Source: Streptomyces sp. NBC_00390 (GTDB lineage: Bacteria; Actinomycetota; Actinomycetes; Streptomycetales; Streptomycetaceae). From it: a stretch of DNA of 64,000 nucleotides. Under the pieces are notes generated by a model. It saw only the letters and a program-made list of their open reading frames with translations. It ran no database searches and had not been told where the DNA came from. The position numbers and the translations under genes are program-made. The stretch lies in NCBI RefSeq assembly GCF_036057275.1, contig NZ_CP107945.1:5518001-5582000 (forward strand). Direction: 5' to 3'. Positions 11,844-20,139 of the stretch are shown here, one piece after another; position 1 is the stretch's first letter, and each line of letters starts with the position of its first letter.

Positions 11844-12257
11844 GGAGGCTCGCAGCCGGCAGTAGGCCGTACGCGCGCCAGAGCCGCTCATGCGGGGGTC
11901 TTTGGGCGGTCCGCGAGGCAGTTTCACACGGTGGTGCGGGAGTTGGACGTCAGCACGAGGCGGGGCCGAGCCGTCCTGCGGGCCTTTCGCCCGGCCTGGA
12001 GCACTCGTTGACACGCGCTGCTCGGCCGGCTGATCCGTTCCGGCCGCTACGCCCGCTGCGTCTCCGGCCGGCTCAAGGATCTTCATGGGCCTGGTACATG
12101 TGGCGACCCGGAGTCTTCCGCTCTACGGTCGGGAGAAGGGGACGTCTCCGTCGCGGCTCATCGCGGTCGGCGGAATCTGCGGAGCGCACAGGCGACCACG
12201 CCGGCGACGGGCTGTCGAGCGACCGGCATCCACGCAGTTGGACGGAGGACCAGCAGC
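11844..12257. other. 414-bp gap with decayed coding DNA
   Basis: No open frame of interest. Part of it (12045-12083) reads like the extreme C-terminus of a tyrosine integrase, listed separately. The rest resembles degraded coding DNA in composition but I can assign nothing. Confidence 0.55.
12045..12083 (+). pseudogene. Possible relic of a tyrosine integrase C-terminus
   Basis: Translates as RYARCVSGRLKDL. This closely matches TYARCISGQLRDH around the catalytic tyrosine of the integrase relic at 19.2-19.9 kb, identical or conservative at nearly every position, and the nucleotides also align. No upstream HxxR region or start is present. A very short match, so chance convergence is possible. 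Confidence 0.35.
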
Positions 12258-13079
12258 ATGGGCACCATCACCACCGATGACGGCACCGAGATCTTCTACA
12301 AGGACTGGGGCAACGGGCAACCGGTCGTGTTCAGCCATGGCTGGCCGCTCAACGGCGATGCCTGGGACAACCAGTTGCGTCTGGTCGCGGAGAGTGGCTA
12401 CCGCGCAATCGCTCACGATCGCCGTGGACACGGCCGCTCGAGCCAGCCATGGAACGGCAACCACATGGACACCTATGCCGACGACCTTTCCCAGCTGATC
12501 GAAAGCCTGGATCTGCGGGACGCGGTTCTGGTCGGCCACTCCACCGGCGGCGGCGAAGTGGCCCGCTACATCGGCCGGCACGGCACAGGCCGCGTCGCGA
12601 AGGCGGTCCTGCTGGGCGCCGTACCTCCGCTGATGCTCAAGACGGATGCCAATCCGGAGGGCCTGCCCATCGACGCCTTCGATGCCATCCGCGACGGCGT
12701 CACCGGCGACCGCTCCCAGTTCTACTGGGATCTGGCGGAACCGTTCTACGGCTTCAACCGCCCTGGCGCCAAAGGCAGCGACGGGGCACGCCGCGCTTTT
12801 TGGATGTGGAGCATGCAGGTCGGGCTCAAGGGTGCTTACGAATGCATCGAGCAATTCTCGGAGCAGGACTTCACCGAGGACCTGAAGCGCATCGACGTAC
12901 CCACCTTCATCGCGCACGGCGACGACGACCAGATCGTCCCCATCGTGGCCTCGGCACAGAAATCGGCCCAACTCGTCAAGGACGCGACGCTCAAGGTCTA
13001 CTCGGGAGCGCCGCACGGCCTGGTCGGCGACTACGAGAAGGAGTTCAACGCGGACCTGCTGAATTTCCTCCGCAGCTAG
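12258..13079 (+). CDS. Alpha/beta hydrolase, non-haem chloroperoxidase/arylesterase type
   Basis: 273 aa, the typical length of the cofactor-free haloperoxidase family. Start ATG follows GGAGGACCAGCAGC. Oxyanion region SHGWPLNG near residue 26, nucleophile elbow GHSTGG with Ser95, acid in HGDDDQIVP (Asp224) and His253 in GAPHGL complete the triad. Members hydrolyse esters and can perform perhydrolysis giving halogenation in vitro; the physiological substrate is unknown. There is no secretion signal, so it is cytoplasmic. The 414-bp gap upstream separates it from DoxX, so it is probably transcribed alone. Confidence 0.92.
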   Translation: MGTITTDDGTEIFYKDWGNGQPVVFSHGWPLNGDAWDNQLRLVAESGYRAIAHDRRGHGRSSQPWNGNHMDTYADDLSQLIESLDLRDAVLVGHSTGGGEVARYIGRHGTGRVAKAVLLGAVPPLMLKTDANPEGLPIDAFDAIRDGVTGDRSQFYWDLAEPFYGFNRPGAKGSDGARRAFWMWSMQVGLKGAYECIEQFSEQDFTEDLKRIDVPTFIAHGDDDQIVPIVASAQKSAQLVKDATLKVYSGAPHGLVGDYEKEFNADLLNFLRS

Positions 13080-13146
13080 GGCCGTATGCGGCGCACGGGG
13101 TGCCTTCGTGCAGCCGGGGGTGACCGCGGCGCCACGGGGCCGTGGT

Positions 13147-14033
13147 TCAGGTGACGTACTGGTAGGGGATGCCCGAGGTGGTGCCGGCCGGGGTGCTCAC
13201 GACAACTGTCACCGGGCCCGGCACCCCTCCGGGGGCGACGGCGATGATCTGCGTGTCGGAGACCGCGGTGAACGGTACCGGAACGCTCCCGAAGCCCACT
13301 TCCTCGGCGTAGGTCAGGCCGCTGCCGGTGATGGTGACGGTGGTCCCGCCGAGGGCAGGGCCTGATGAGGGGTTGAGACTGCCGACGGCCGGAGCCGCGA
13401 GGTACGTGTAGTACGCGGTTCCCCGCCCGGGCGTGCTGGTGCCGCCCGGCGTGGTGACGGTGGTGTCCGTACCGACCGCCCCTGATGTAGGAGCCAGGCT
13501 GGTGACGGTCGGGACGTCGTAGTAGGTGTACTGGGTGGGGGCGCCGAGCGAGATGCTGGTACCACCGGCGGTGGTCACGGTGCAGTCCACCGTGTCGAAG
13601 CTGGCACCGCCGAAGGCGCCGTGCGCGGGGCAGGTGACGGTCAGCTGGCTGTCCGACACGACCGCCAGCCCGGTGCCGGCGCCCACGGCACCGAACGTCA
13701 CCCCGGTCGCGGTCAGCAGGCCGGTTCCGAGGATGCTCACGGAAGTGGCGGCCGCCGGGCCGGTGTTGGCGCTGAGAGCAGTAGGCACCGGGGGGTCGAT
13801 GTAGAAGAACGAGAGCGAATTGCTGGTTGAAGTTCCCGCGGTGACGCTGACGTTGACCTGACCGCTGCACAGCACCGGGATGACGACGGTGACGGTGGTG
13901 GCGCCGACGGTGGCGGGTTGATCTTCTTCGTTCCGAAGTTCACCTTGGTCGTGCCCGACAGGCCTGTGCCGGTGAGGGTGAGGGTGATTCCGTTGTGGCT
14001 CTGGGTGGGTGTCAGCGAGGTGAGAGTTGCCAT
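13147..14033 (-). pseudogene. IPT/TIG repeat protein with a single-base frameshift
   Basis: Begins at an ATG preceded by AAGGAG. The first ~38 codons (MATLTSLTPTQSHNG... to GTKKIN) run in one frame and the remaining ~255 in another. Adding one base near 13913-13917, in the run gcggg, restores one continuous protein of 295 aa in which Pro-Ala-Thr-Val follows KIN, as the repeat demands. The protein would contain at least three IPT/TIG (Ig-like) repeats rich in Thr/Val/Gly with no catalytic residues and no obvious signal peptide. IPT/TIG proteins are usually structural or binding proteins. Either a real inactivating deletion or a sequencing error in a G-run; a frameshift-free upstream copy is not present. 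Confidence 0.75.
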
Positions 14034-14905
14034 GGCGGGTCTCCTTGCGCTCGTTGTGCTCCCGTGGCAGGAGTCGTGCGGCTGACCGTGACTGGTTACG
14101 AGTCCGCGGCTGCACGGCATGTCCCGGGCGTCTCCGTCGGGATGTGAAGCCGGGAATGGAACCGGTGCGCCGCCACAGCGCATCGAGCGCGCACAGCGGG
14201 ACCGGCTGTGACAGGCGAGTGAGGTCTCACGAACCCGTGCGGCATCGCACGGCGGGAACGGGCCGCGCTCACGCGGATGGTCAGCCGGTCCTGACCCAAG
14301 GCCGGTCATCCGTTGCGAAGCGCCGGCGGATCGAACGATCCGTGCGGTCCGTCTCGCCTGATTCGATTCAATCCGATGGATGCCGACACCAACAGAGCGC
14401 ATTTAAGGTAATGATGGCTTATAGGGTTGTCACATTAGCTTCATACTGCTCTATTTGTACGCCGGGGTGCGCTGCTGTTCAATTCTTGCGCAGGTTGATC
14501 TCCTTGCGAGCGAATCGCCAGACTTTTCCGTCACTTGACGCCACCGCTCGGGTCGACGCGGACGGTGGCGGCGGATCAGGAGACTTTCGAGGCAGACTCG
14601 ACTCATTCATGTCCCGTATCGCGCCGATTTCGCCGGGCTTTATGAACTCGAAAATCGGCCCTGCTGGTCTGCGGCGGCCCAACGGCATCCTCATGCGAAG
14701 TTTCGTGCGTGTATTTCAGCCGCGCAGCAGGCGGCCGCCGGAAAGTTCCCTACTGCGCCCACGACCGCGGCCGGCGCGACGTGCCACGGCGAGGCGGTGA
14801 GTGGACCGGTGCAGTCCGGTCGTGCGCGGACGAACACAGGGGTAGGTGGGCATATTCCGCATAAGGTCCATATCGGGCATCAAGCATCGAGAGAAGGGGC
14901 ATGCC
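14034..14905. other. 872-bp gap with an A+T-richer core
   Basis: No supported gene. The stretch around 14390-14700 is clearly lower in G+C than its surroundings and contains many stops on both strands. A 71-codon minus-strand frame (14479-14694) lacks a ribosome-binding site and Streptomyces codon bias. The segment probably contains promoters for the IPT/TIG gene and possibly decayed acquired DNA. Confidence 0.5.
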
Positions 14906-15637
14906 ATGAAGTTCGCAGTCCTCGGCGGAACCGGGCTGATCGGGGCGCAGGTCGTGGAGAACCTGAGTGCGGCCGGGCATCAAGCCGTACCGCACGCCCT
15001 GTCCACGGGCGTGGACGTCATCACCGGTCAGGGCCTGGAGGCAGCCGTTGAGGGTGCCGACGTCGTCGTCAACCTGACGAACTCCCCCACCTTCGACGAC
15101 GCCTCGCCCGCCTTCTTCCGGACTTCGATGGACAACCTTCTTGCGGCCGGCGCGAAGGCCGGGGTCGGGCATTTCGTCATCCTGTCGATCGTCGGCGTGG
15201 ACCAGGTGCCCGACCTGGACTACTACCGGGCGAAGGCGCTCCAGGAAGACATCCTCAAGGCCGGGCCGATTCCGTACTCCATCGTCCGCGCCACGCAGTT
15301 CATGGAGTTCATGGACGCGGTCCTGTCCTGGACCGCCGAAGGGGACACCGTCCGGCTGCCGCGCACGCCACTCCAGCCGATCGCCGCCGCGGACGTCGCC
15401 GGCATCGTCGCCGAAGTCGCCGCGGGCTCCCCGCTGAACGGCGTGCTCAACATCGCAGGCCCTGACGTCTATCCCCTCGACGAACTCGGACGGCTGACCG
15501 TTAGCGCCAAGCGTGACGGGCGCTCTGTCGTCAGCGACGACTCCGCCGGCATGTTCGCCGCCGTCCATGGCGACGTCCTCACGGCCCGAAGCGATGCCCG
15601 CATCGCCCCCACCCACTACACCGACTGGCTCTCCTGA
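14906..15637 (+). CDS. NAD(P)-binding (NmrA/SDR-a type) oxidoreductase
   Basis: 243 aa. The dinucleotide-binding motif GGTGLIG is at residues 7-13, followed by VENLSAAGHQ, a Rossmann fold typical of atypical short-chain dehydrogenases. The region IPYSIVRATQFMEF is characteristic of the NmrA/YtfG-like group, whose members bind NAD(P)H and either reduce quinones or act as redox sensors. No YxxxK catalytic pair is evident, supporting the atypical group. Start chosen at the ATG 7 nt after AGAAGGGG; an ATG at 14846 would add a poor 20-residue leader. Single gene with flanking gaps. Confidence 0.88.
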   Translation: MKFAVLGGTGLIGAQVVENLSAAGHQAVPHALSTGVDVITGQGLEAAVEGADVVVNLTNSPTFDDASPAFFRTSMDNLLAAGAKAGVGHFVILSIVGVDQVPDLDYYRAKALQEDILKAGPIPYSIVRATQFMEFMDAVLSWTAEGDTVRLPRTPLQPIAAADVAGIVAEVAAGSPLNGVLNIAGPDVYPLDELGRLTVSAKRDGRSVVSDDSAGMFAAVHGDVLTARSDARIAPTHYTDWLS

Positions 15638-15690
15638 AACCGGCCTCCCTCTTCAGCAGAGTGGATCAAGGCCGGGCACGGGAGTCGGGC

Positions 15691-15790
15691 GGCCACCCGC
15701 AGAAACCTGACATCAGCCGGACGGCGCCGGACCACCCTCGTGATCACCGAGAGCGTTCCGGCGCTTGCGCAACCGCTACCTCGCCCCGCC
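15691..15790 (+). repeat. ~100-bp direct repeat, copy A
   Basis: About 84% identical by eye to 19903-20002 in the same orientation; both start GGCCACCCGCAGAAACC and share CGTTCCGGCGCTT. Copy B lies between the integrase relic and tRNA-Arg; copy A is 4.2 kb upstream. Mismatches are scattered, so this is an old duplication. Confidence 0.8.
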
Positions 15791-15957
15791 GAGGGATCGG
15801 CAGCGAGGAACACCCATCACGTTCGACGGGGGGATCGTGTTCGCTCGTACCGACGTGTCGCTGAGGCCGGCACGGCCGGCTTCGAAGCGGCTGGGAACCG
15901 CCCCGCCCCTCCGTTCCAGCCCGCCCTCAGGGCCGAGGATGTGGCAACGAAGGTGAA

Positions 15958-16001
15958 TTCGGCCACCTAGCAGGTAAATTTCGGCCAACTTGCAGGTAAA
16001 G
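15958..16001 (+). repeat. 22-bp tandem direct repeats
   Basis: Two adjacent units (15958-15979 and 15980-16001) share TTCGGCCA and GCAGGTAAA at the same offsets, period 22 bp. A third, more diverged unit seems to precede them (about 15937-15957). They lie 32 bp upstream of the polymerase gene start. They could be operator half-sites spaced two helical turns apart or end repeats of a lost insertion sequence. Confidence 0.6.
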
Positions 16002-16033
16002 TCCGAGCGCCTTCTTCAAGAGAGAACATCCGT

Positions 16034-18196
16034 ATGCATCGGCTCCCGGCCCGCGGCCGTCTGATCGCGCCTGTCAGCTGGTCCGTGCGCGAGGATGTTG
16101 AGTTGCCTGGAGCCCGTGAAGTGTCAGCATCGCCCTTGCCCGCTCGGTTGCGAACCGCAGCGGCACGCCTTCTCCTGCCCACGGTGCTCGCCCTGTCGTT
16201 CGCCGGTCAGGCGGTAGGCGCCCTTCTCCCCAGCGTTCTCCTGCTCATGGCCTCCACCGTTGCCGGGCTGGCGACGGACATCGCCCTGCACCGGTGGCAG
16301 CGCAACACGGCCACTGCCCTCGGGAAGCTGCACGCGACCGTGTTCGTGCGCCAAGTCGTCCGGGACCTTCTGCTGGTGACCGGCCTGATCCGCATCGAGG
16401 AACAGGACTACGAGACGAAATACCTGGGTCTCCTCTGCGGTCTGCTGCTCTTCTACGCCCTGCATTCCGCATGCCAGGCCCTTGCGATCCTCGTACGCCG
16501 CACCCGCACCCTGCCCGTGGTGTCCCGGAACATCGACGCCACGCCACTGCGGCTGAGCCCCGCTCCCTCGGCGCTGCTGATGCATCGCTCCGGGCAGCGG
16601 CTCCTCACGTTCGGTCTGCCCTCGACAGCCGGCCTGCTGGCCACCATGGCGACCGGCTCGGCCTGGTGGGCCGCCGCGGGAATCGCCCTGTCCGCCGCCT
16701 TCGCGGTGGTGGCCGTCGGCATGCTGCTGCTGCGGCTGCTGCCGGGGCGCAGGCCGGTGACGAGCGAGGAGGCGCTGGAGTGGTTCGAGGCCTGGCTCGC
16801 GGAGTACCAGCCGACGGTGGGCATGTACTTCTCCGGCGGCGCGAGCTCGGCCTATCAGGCGAACATGTGGCTGGAGCCGCTGGCCCGGCTGGAGGGCCGT
16901 CCGCTGATCGTGCTGCGTGAGCGCTTCATGGTGAGGAAGATCGCGTCCACCGACATCCCGATCGTGTGTCTGCCGAAGGTCGCCGACCTGATGAGGCTCG
17001 AGCACTCGACGCTGAAGATGCTGATCCATCCGTCGAACTCGGGGAAGACCTCGCAGGTGCTGCGGATCCCCACCATCAAGCACGCGTTCGTCAACCACGG
17101 CGAGAGCGACAAACTGTCCAGCTGCAATCCGTACGCGAAGGCGTACGACGAGGTGTGGGTGGCCGGTCCCGCGGGGCGCCAGCGGTACGCCCTGGCGGAC
17201 GTGGGTATCGACGACAGGGACGTCGTCGAGATCGGACGCCCGCAGCTGGACGCGATCGAGCCGTATGCCGGTCCGCCCGCGGGCCCGTACACCACGGTTC
17301 TCTACGCCCCCACATGGGAGGGGTGGGACGGCAACCCGGGCAACACCTCGATCATCGAGGCCGGCGAGAACATCGTCCGCTCCCTCCTGGCCGATGCGGG
17401 AGTCCGGCTCCTGTACAAGCCGCACCCGTTGACCGGCTCGGTCGATCCCCGGGCGGGAGCCGCGGACGCCCGGATCCAGGAGATGATCCGCGCCGCGAAC
17501 TCCCTCCGTGCCGCGGAACACCCCGATGAGGGACCCGCACCCTTCGCAGCGGTGGAACTGGCCCACCGGACCGCCGAACTCGACCGACTGACCACATCCT
17601 CGTTCCGGGCGAGCGCGGACGACGCGGAGCGGATGCTGCTCCAGACGGTCCCCGAACCCGGTCGGGCCGAGGCTGTGGCCGCCGCGACCGCCGCCTGGGA
17701 GGCCGCGTACTGGGCCTCGTTCCCAGGGTGGGAGCACCGGATCGTCGTCGGGGCGGGGCCGACCGTCTACGCCTGCTTCAATGTGGCCGACCTGCTGGTC
17801 AGCGATGTCTCCAGCGTCATCTCCGACTATCTGGCGAGCGAGAAGCCCTACGCCGTCGCCAACACCAGCGGCCTTCTTGAGCAGGACTTCCGCGACACCT
17901 TCCCCACAGTCCGGGCAGGTGCCGTCCTCGCTTCGGACGCCTCCGGCATACCGGCCCTGCTGGAGTCCGTGCGTCACCCCGAGAAGGACGCCTACGCGGA
18001 GGCCCGCAGCGAGCTCAAGCTGCACCTTCTGGGCCCCTCCGACCCGCCGTCCGTCGTCCGCTTCAACGAGGCTGCCCGTGCGCTGTGCACGGCGGCCGAC
18101 GGACACCGGGCGGGTATGGCGGTGCGAGCGCTCTCAGCAGTCCCGACACAGCGCGACGCCGGATCGACGCTGGACAACGAGCGAGTCAGGGGCTGA
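16034..18196 (+). CDS. Membrane protein with CDP-glycerol glycerophosphotransferase-like domain
   Basis: 720 aa. About five to six hydrophobic segments occupy residues ~45-240. A C-terminal GT-B-like region (~255-690) carries the hallmarks of the TagF/TagB glyphos-transferase family: HGESDK (counterpart of HGtxxK), LYAPTWEG, YKPHP, and SDVSSVISDYL followed by KPYAV. Such enzymes polymerise or prime poly(glycerol-phosphate) teichoic acids from CDP-glycerol at the inner membrane face. Fusion of the transferase to a multi-helix membrane anchor differs from the peripheral Bacillus TagF. Flanked by direct repeats on the left and by stress-type small genes on the right. The start is not certain: ATG 16034 has a weak AAGAGAG; a start near codon 20 is possible. 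Confidence 0.8.
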   Translation: MHRLPARGRLIAPVSWSVREDVELPGAREVSASPLPARLRTAAARLLLPTVLALSFAGQAVGALLPSVLLLMASTVAGLATDIALHRWQRNTATALGKLHATVFVRQVVRDLLLVTGLIRIEEQDYETKYLGLLCGLLLFYALHSACQALAILVRRTRTLPVVSRNIDATPLRLSPAPSALLMHRSGQRLLTFGLPSTAGLLATMATGSAWWAAAGIALSAAFAVVAVGMLLLRLLPGRRPVTSEEALEWFEAWLAEYQPTVGMYFSGGASSAYQANMWLEPLARLEGRPLIVLRERFMVRKIASTDIPIVCLPKVADLMRLEHSTLKMLIHPSNSGKTSQVLRIPTIKHAFVNHGESDKLSSCNPYAKAYDEVWVAGPAGRQRYALADVGIDDRDVVEIGRPQLDAIEPYAGPPAGPYTTVLYAPTWEGWDGNPGNTSIIEAGENIVRSLLADAGVRLLYKPHPLTGSVDPRAGAADARIQEMIRAANSLRAAEHPDEGPAPFAAVELAHRTAELDRLTTSSFRASADDAERMLLQTVPEPGRAEAVAAATAAWEAAYWASFPGWEHRIVVGAGPTVYACFNVADLLVSDVSSVISDYLASEKPYAVANTSGLLEQDFRDTFPTVRAGAVLASDASGIPALLESVRHPEKDAYAEARSELKLHLLGPSDPPSVVRFNEAARALCTAADGHRAGMAVRALSAVPTQRDAGSTLDNERVRG

Positions 18197-18481
18197 GCCC
18201 CGAGGGCGCGCATGCCGTGCCTGGTCGGTCGCGTCGTTCACGGGAACCGAGCCCGCTGTCGAAGACCGGAAGGAGACACCCGGTAAGCGACGCCGTCGGA
18301 ATCAGGCGGTCCACATCACGTCTGCGACGGCGCCTGCCCTGCGCGATCGCTTGGGAAGAGCCGAAGCAACGGTCAGAAACGCGGTGCAAAGGCGATCCCT
18401 GCCGGCGACCGATGCGGTGTGGGGAGGTGGGGAGGGCGTCGCCGGCATGCTTCGCCGAATGCCCTGAGGGAGGCGCCGCGG

Positions 18482-18637
18482 TTACCAGTAGTGCCGTCGT
18501 CCGCCGACCGCGTGGCCTACCGCTCCCAGAATCCACAGCAGAACTCCGATCGCGACCAGGATTATCCCGATGGTCCAGAGAATGCCGATGCCGGCCAAGA
18601 GGCCGATGATGAGCAGAATGACTCCGAGGATGATCAT
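18482..18637 (-). CDS. Small two-helix membrane protein (DUF6131-like)
   Basis: 51 aa, almost wholly hydrophobic: MIILGVILLIIGLLAGIG then a second helix ending in WILGAVGHAVGG, with a basic RRHYW tail. The ATG has GGAGG 5 nt upstream, which fixes the start; a much longer frame through it has no such site. Resembles the very short DUF6131-type proteins common in Streptomyces. Role unknown. Divergent from the CsbD-like gene, sharing a 223-bp control region. Confidence 0.8.
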   Translation of the reverse strand: MIILGVILLIIGLLAGIGILWTIGIILVAIGVLLWILGAVGHAVGGRRHYW

Positions 18638-18798
18638 GACGTCCTCCGGTGACGGGTGACCCCCCTCTCTTCTCACGGCTCCCCGCCTTGACGCGGGGTA
18701 AACCCGGGTCTCGGCTTGACCCGCACCTACGCCTCCCGGCAGCGGCCGGGTCAGAGCAGCGGGCTTGGAGGTCGGCTGGAACTCCGCAGGCGATATGC

Positions 18799-18822
18799 GT
18801 TTAAGAAACCATTTATGGGTGA
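18799..18822 (+). promoter_or_regulatory. Candidate stress sigma factor (SigB-like) promoter
   Basis: GTTT at 18799-18802, 14 bases, then GGGTGA at 18817-18822. This is close to the Streptomyces SigB-type consensus (GTTT - 14-16 - GGGTAC/T) and lies 39 bp upstream of the CsbD-like start. CsbD itself is a SigB-regulated gene in Bacillus. Confidence 0.5.
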
Positions 18823-18860
18823 GGTGCAACTTACCCATTGAGTTTCGAGCGAGCGGGGAT

Positions 18861-19043
18861 GTGAGTGCTGTGGCCAAGGACGAGAAGGCCAAGGCCAAGG
18901 TCGAACACGTCAAGGGCAAGGTCAAGGAGACCGCGGGCCGCGCGGTAGGCAACGAGGGAATGACGGCCAAGGGCCGCGCCGAGCAGGCGAAGGGTGACGT
19001 TCGTCAGGCCAAGGAGAAGACGAAGGACGCCTTCAAGCGCTGA
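18861..19043 (+). CDS. CsbD-like stress protein
   Basis: 60 aa, highly charged (Lys/Glu/Ala-rich), low in aromatic residues and without cysteine. The pattern KVEHVKGKVKETAGRAVGNE followed by the second repeat-like half KGRAEQAKGDVRQA is diagnostic of the CsbD family. These are small, probably disordered or helical stress proteins of unknown biochemistry. Start taken as GTG at 18861, preceded by GAGCGGGG; GTG 18870 is the alternative. A SigB-like promoter upstream supports general-stress control. Confidence 0.9.
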   Translation: MSAVAKDEKAKAKVEHVKGKVKETAGRAVGNEGMTAKGRAEQAKGDVRQAKEKTKDAFKR

Positions 19044-19132
19044 TCGGGGCCTTGGTGTGTTGTCCCGGAAGGGTCGCAACTCACCCAGGACTTCGCCCAC
19101 TCATAGGGCGCGTGGCTGCGATGACAGGAGCG

Positions 19133-19153
19133 GCGGCCCGTCGGACGGGCCGC
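19133..19153 (+). terminator. Candidate terminator after the csbD-like gene
   Basis: Perfect inverted repeat GCGGCCCGTC / GACGGGCCGC around one central G, 90 bp after the stop. Strong stem but no T-run. Confidence 0.5.
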
Positions 19154-19227
19154 GCTCTGCCGCGCCGTGGACGGTCAACTACTGGTGAGAGACACCCACC
19201 TTGGGCCGTGGCCCGAAGGGGCCCGTG

Positions 19228-19867
19228 ATGCGTCGGCCAGGGTGGTGGCCGGCGGCTGCACACGCCTTCCTCGCCACGCTGTCCTACACGGGACCGCGGC
19301 CGGAGGAGGCCGTCGCCATGCGGGTCCTGGACGCACGGCTACCTGGCGAGGGCGAGGAAGACCAGTGGGCGAGCTGCTGATCCACACCGCGCAGCCTGAG
19401 GTGGGGAAGCGGTGGACCGACACCGGAGTCCACGAAGAGCGCGGACTGAAGGGCAGGCCAAGGACGACACCCGCGTGGTGCCCTGTCGACCGGCGCTCAC
19501 TCGCATCCTTCGCGACCACATTGAGGCAGAGGCACTGAAGCCTGGAGACCTGCTTTTCCCAGGGGAGAACGGGGACATCCTGTCCGGCTCGGTCTTCCGC
19601 CGCGCCTGGCGGACCGCTCGAAAGGAAGTCCTACTGCCCGAGGAATTCGCCTCGCCCCTCGGTAAGCGCGTTTACGACCTCCGCCACACATGCCTGACGA
19701 CGTGGCTCAACAATGGGGTCCCGCCGGCGCGGGTCGCCGAGTGGGCAGGCAACAGCGTGCCCGTCCTGCTCGCCACGTACGCCCGGTGCATCTCCGGTCA
19801 GCTCAGGGATCACCAGAAGCGGATCGAGGCCGGGGGAGACCTCCCCGACCTGACGGAAGATCGCTGA
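19228..19867 (+). pseudogene. Decayed tyrosine-recombinase (integrase) gene, catalytic half
   Basis: Integrase-like peptide is spread over three frames. Frame 1 (about 19228-19365) has HAFLATLSYTGPRPEEAVAM, with the first catalytic Arg. Frame 3 (about 19368-19455) has ELLIHTAQPEVGKRWTD. Frame 2 (about 19455-19867) has DDTRVVPCRPALTRILRDH, then DLRHTCLTTWLNNG (the HxxR-type box) and LLATYARCISGQ (nucleophilic Tyr), ending in a stop. At least two frameshifts are needed and the N-terminal DNA-binding half is missing. It points toward tRNA-Arg(UCU) 200 bp away, the usual position of an integrase next to its attachment site. Not functional. Confidence 0.85.
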
Positions 19868-19902
19868 GCCACCCCCCGAAAACTTCGACACGTATTCGAC
19901 AG

Positions 19903-20002
19903 GGCCACCCGCAGAAACCCGGTATCAGCCGGACATCGCCGGACCGTCCTCGTGATCACTGAGGCCGTTCCGGCGCTTACGTCCGCGCTACCCCCGCCCC
20001 GC
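19903..20002 (+). repeat. ~100-bp direct repeat, copy B
   Basis: Partner of 15691-15790. Lies 36 bp after the integrase relic stop and 65 bp from the tRNA 3' end. Its position suggests it was the 3' flank of an integrase gene and that copy A marks a second, now lost, integrase copy. Confidence 0.8.
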
Positions 20003-20021
20003 TAGAGTGCCCCTGACCAGC

Positions 20022-20047
20022 AAAAAGGCCCTCCCAGGAGGAGGGCC
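20022..20047 (-). terminator. Terminator of tRNA-Arg
   Basis: Read on the minus strand: GGCCCTCC, 5-nt loop, GGAGGGCC, then TTTTT (20022-20026). Perfect 8-bp stem plus U-tract, a canonical factor-independent terminator 20 bp after the tRNA. Confidence 0.92.
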
Positions 20048-20066
20048 GATCTTGATGCGGGCTGTG

Positions 20067-20139
20067 CGCCCCCGGCAGGACTCGAACCTGCGGCCAAGCG
20101 CTTAGAAGGCGCCTGCTCTATCCACTGAGCTACGGGGGC
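20067..20139 (-). tRNA. tRNA-Arg, anticodon UCU (decodes AGA)
   Basis: 73 nt. Acceptor stem GCCCCCG/CGGGGGC with discriminator G, D-arm GCTC...GAGC, anticodon stem GGCGC/GCGCT with loop CTTCTAA, T-arm GCAGG-TTCGAAT-CCTGC. No encoded CCA. AGA is a rare codon in Streptomyces. Its 3' end faces the integrase relic, as expected for an integration target. Confidence 0.95.

Larger units (their letters stand above)
15638..16033. other. 396-bp gap containing repeats
   Basis: Contains the first copy of a ~100-bp direct repeat (15691-15790) and two to three 22-bp tandem units near 15937-16001, both listed separately. No coding frame supported. Confidence 0.65.

Noticed and set aside
14479..14694. 71-codon minus-strand frame in the large gap
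   Set aside because: No ribosome-binding site, poor G+C bias at third positions, no recognisable domain.
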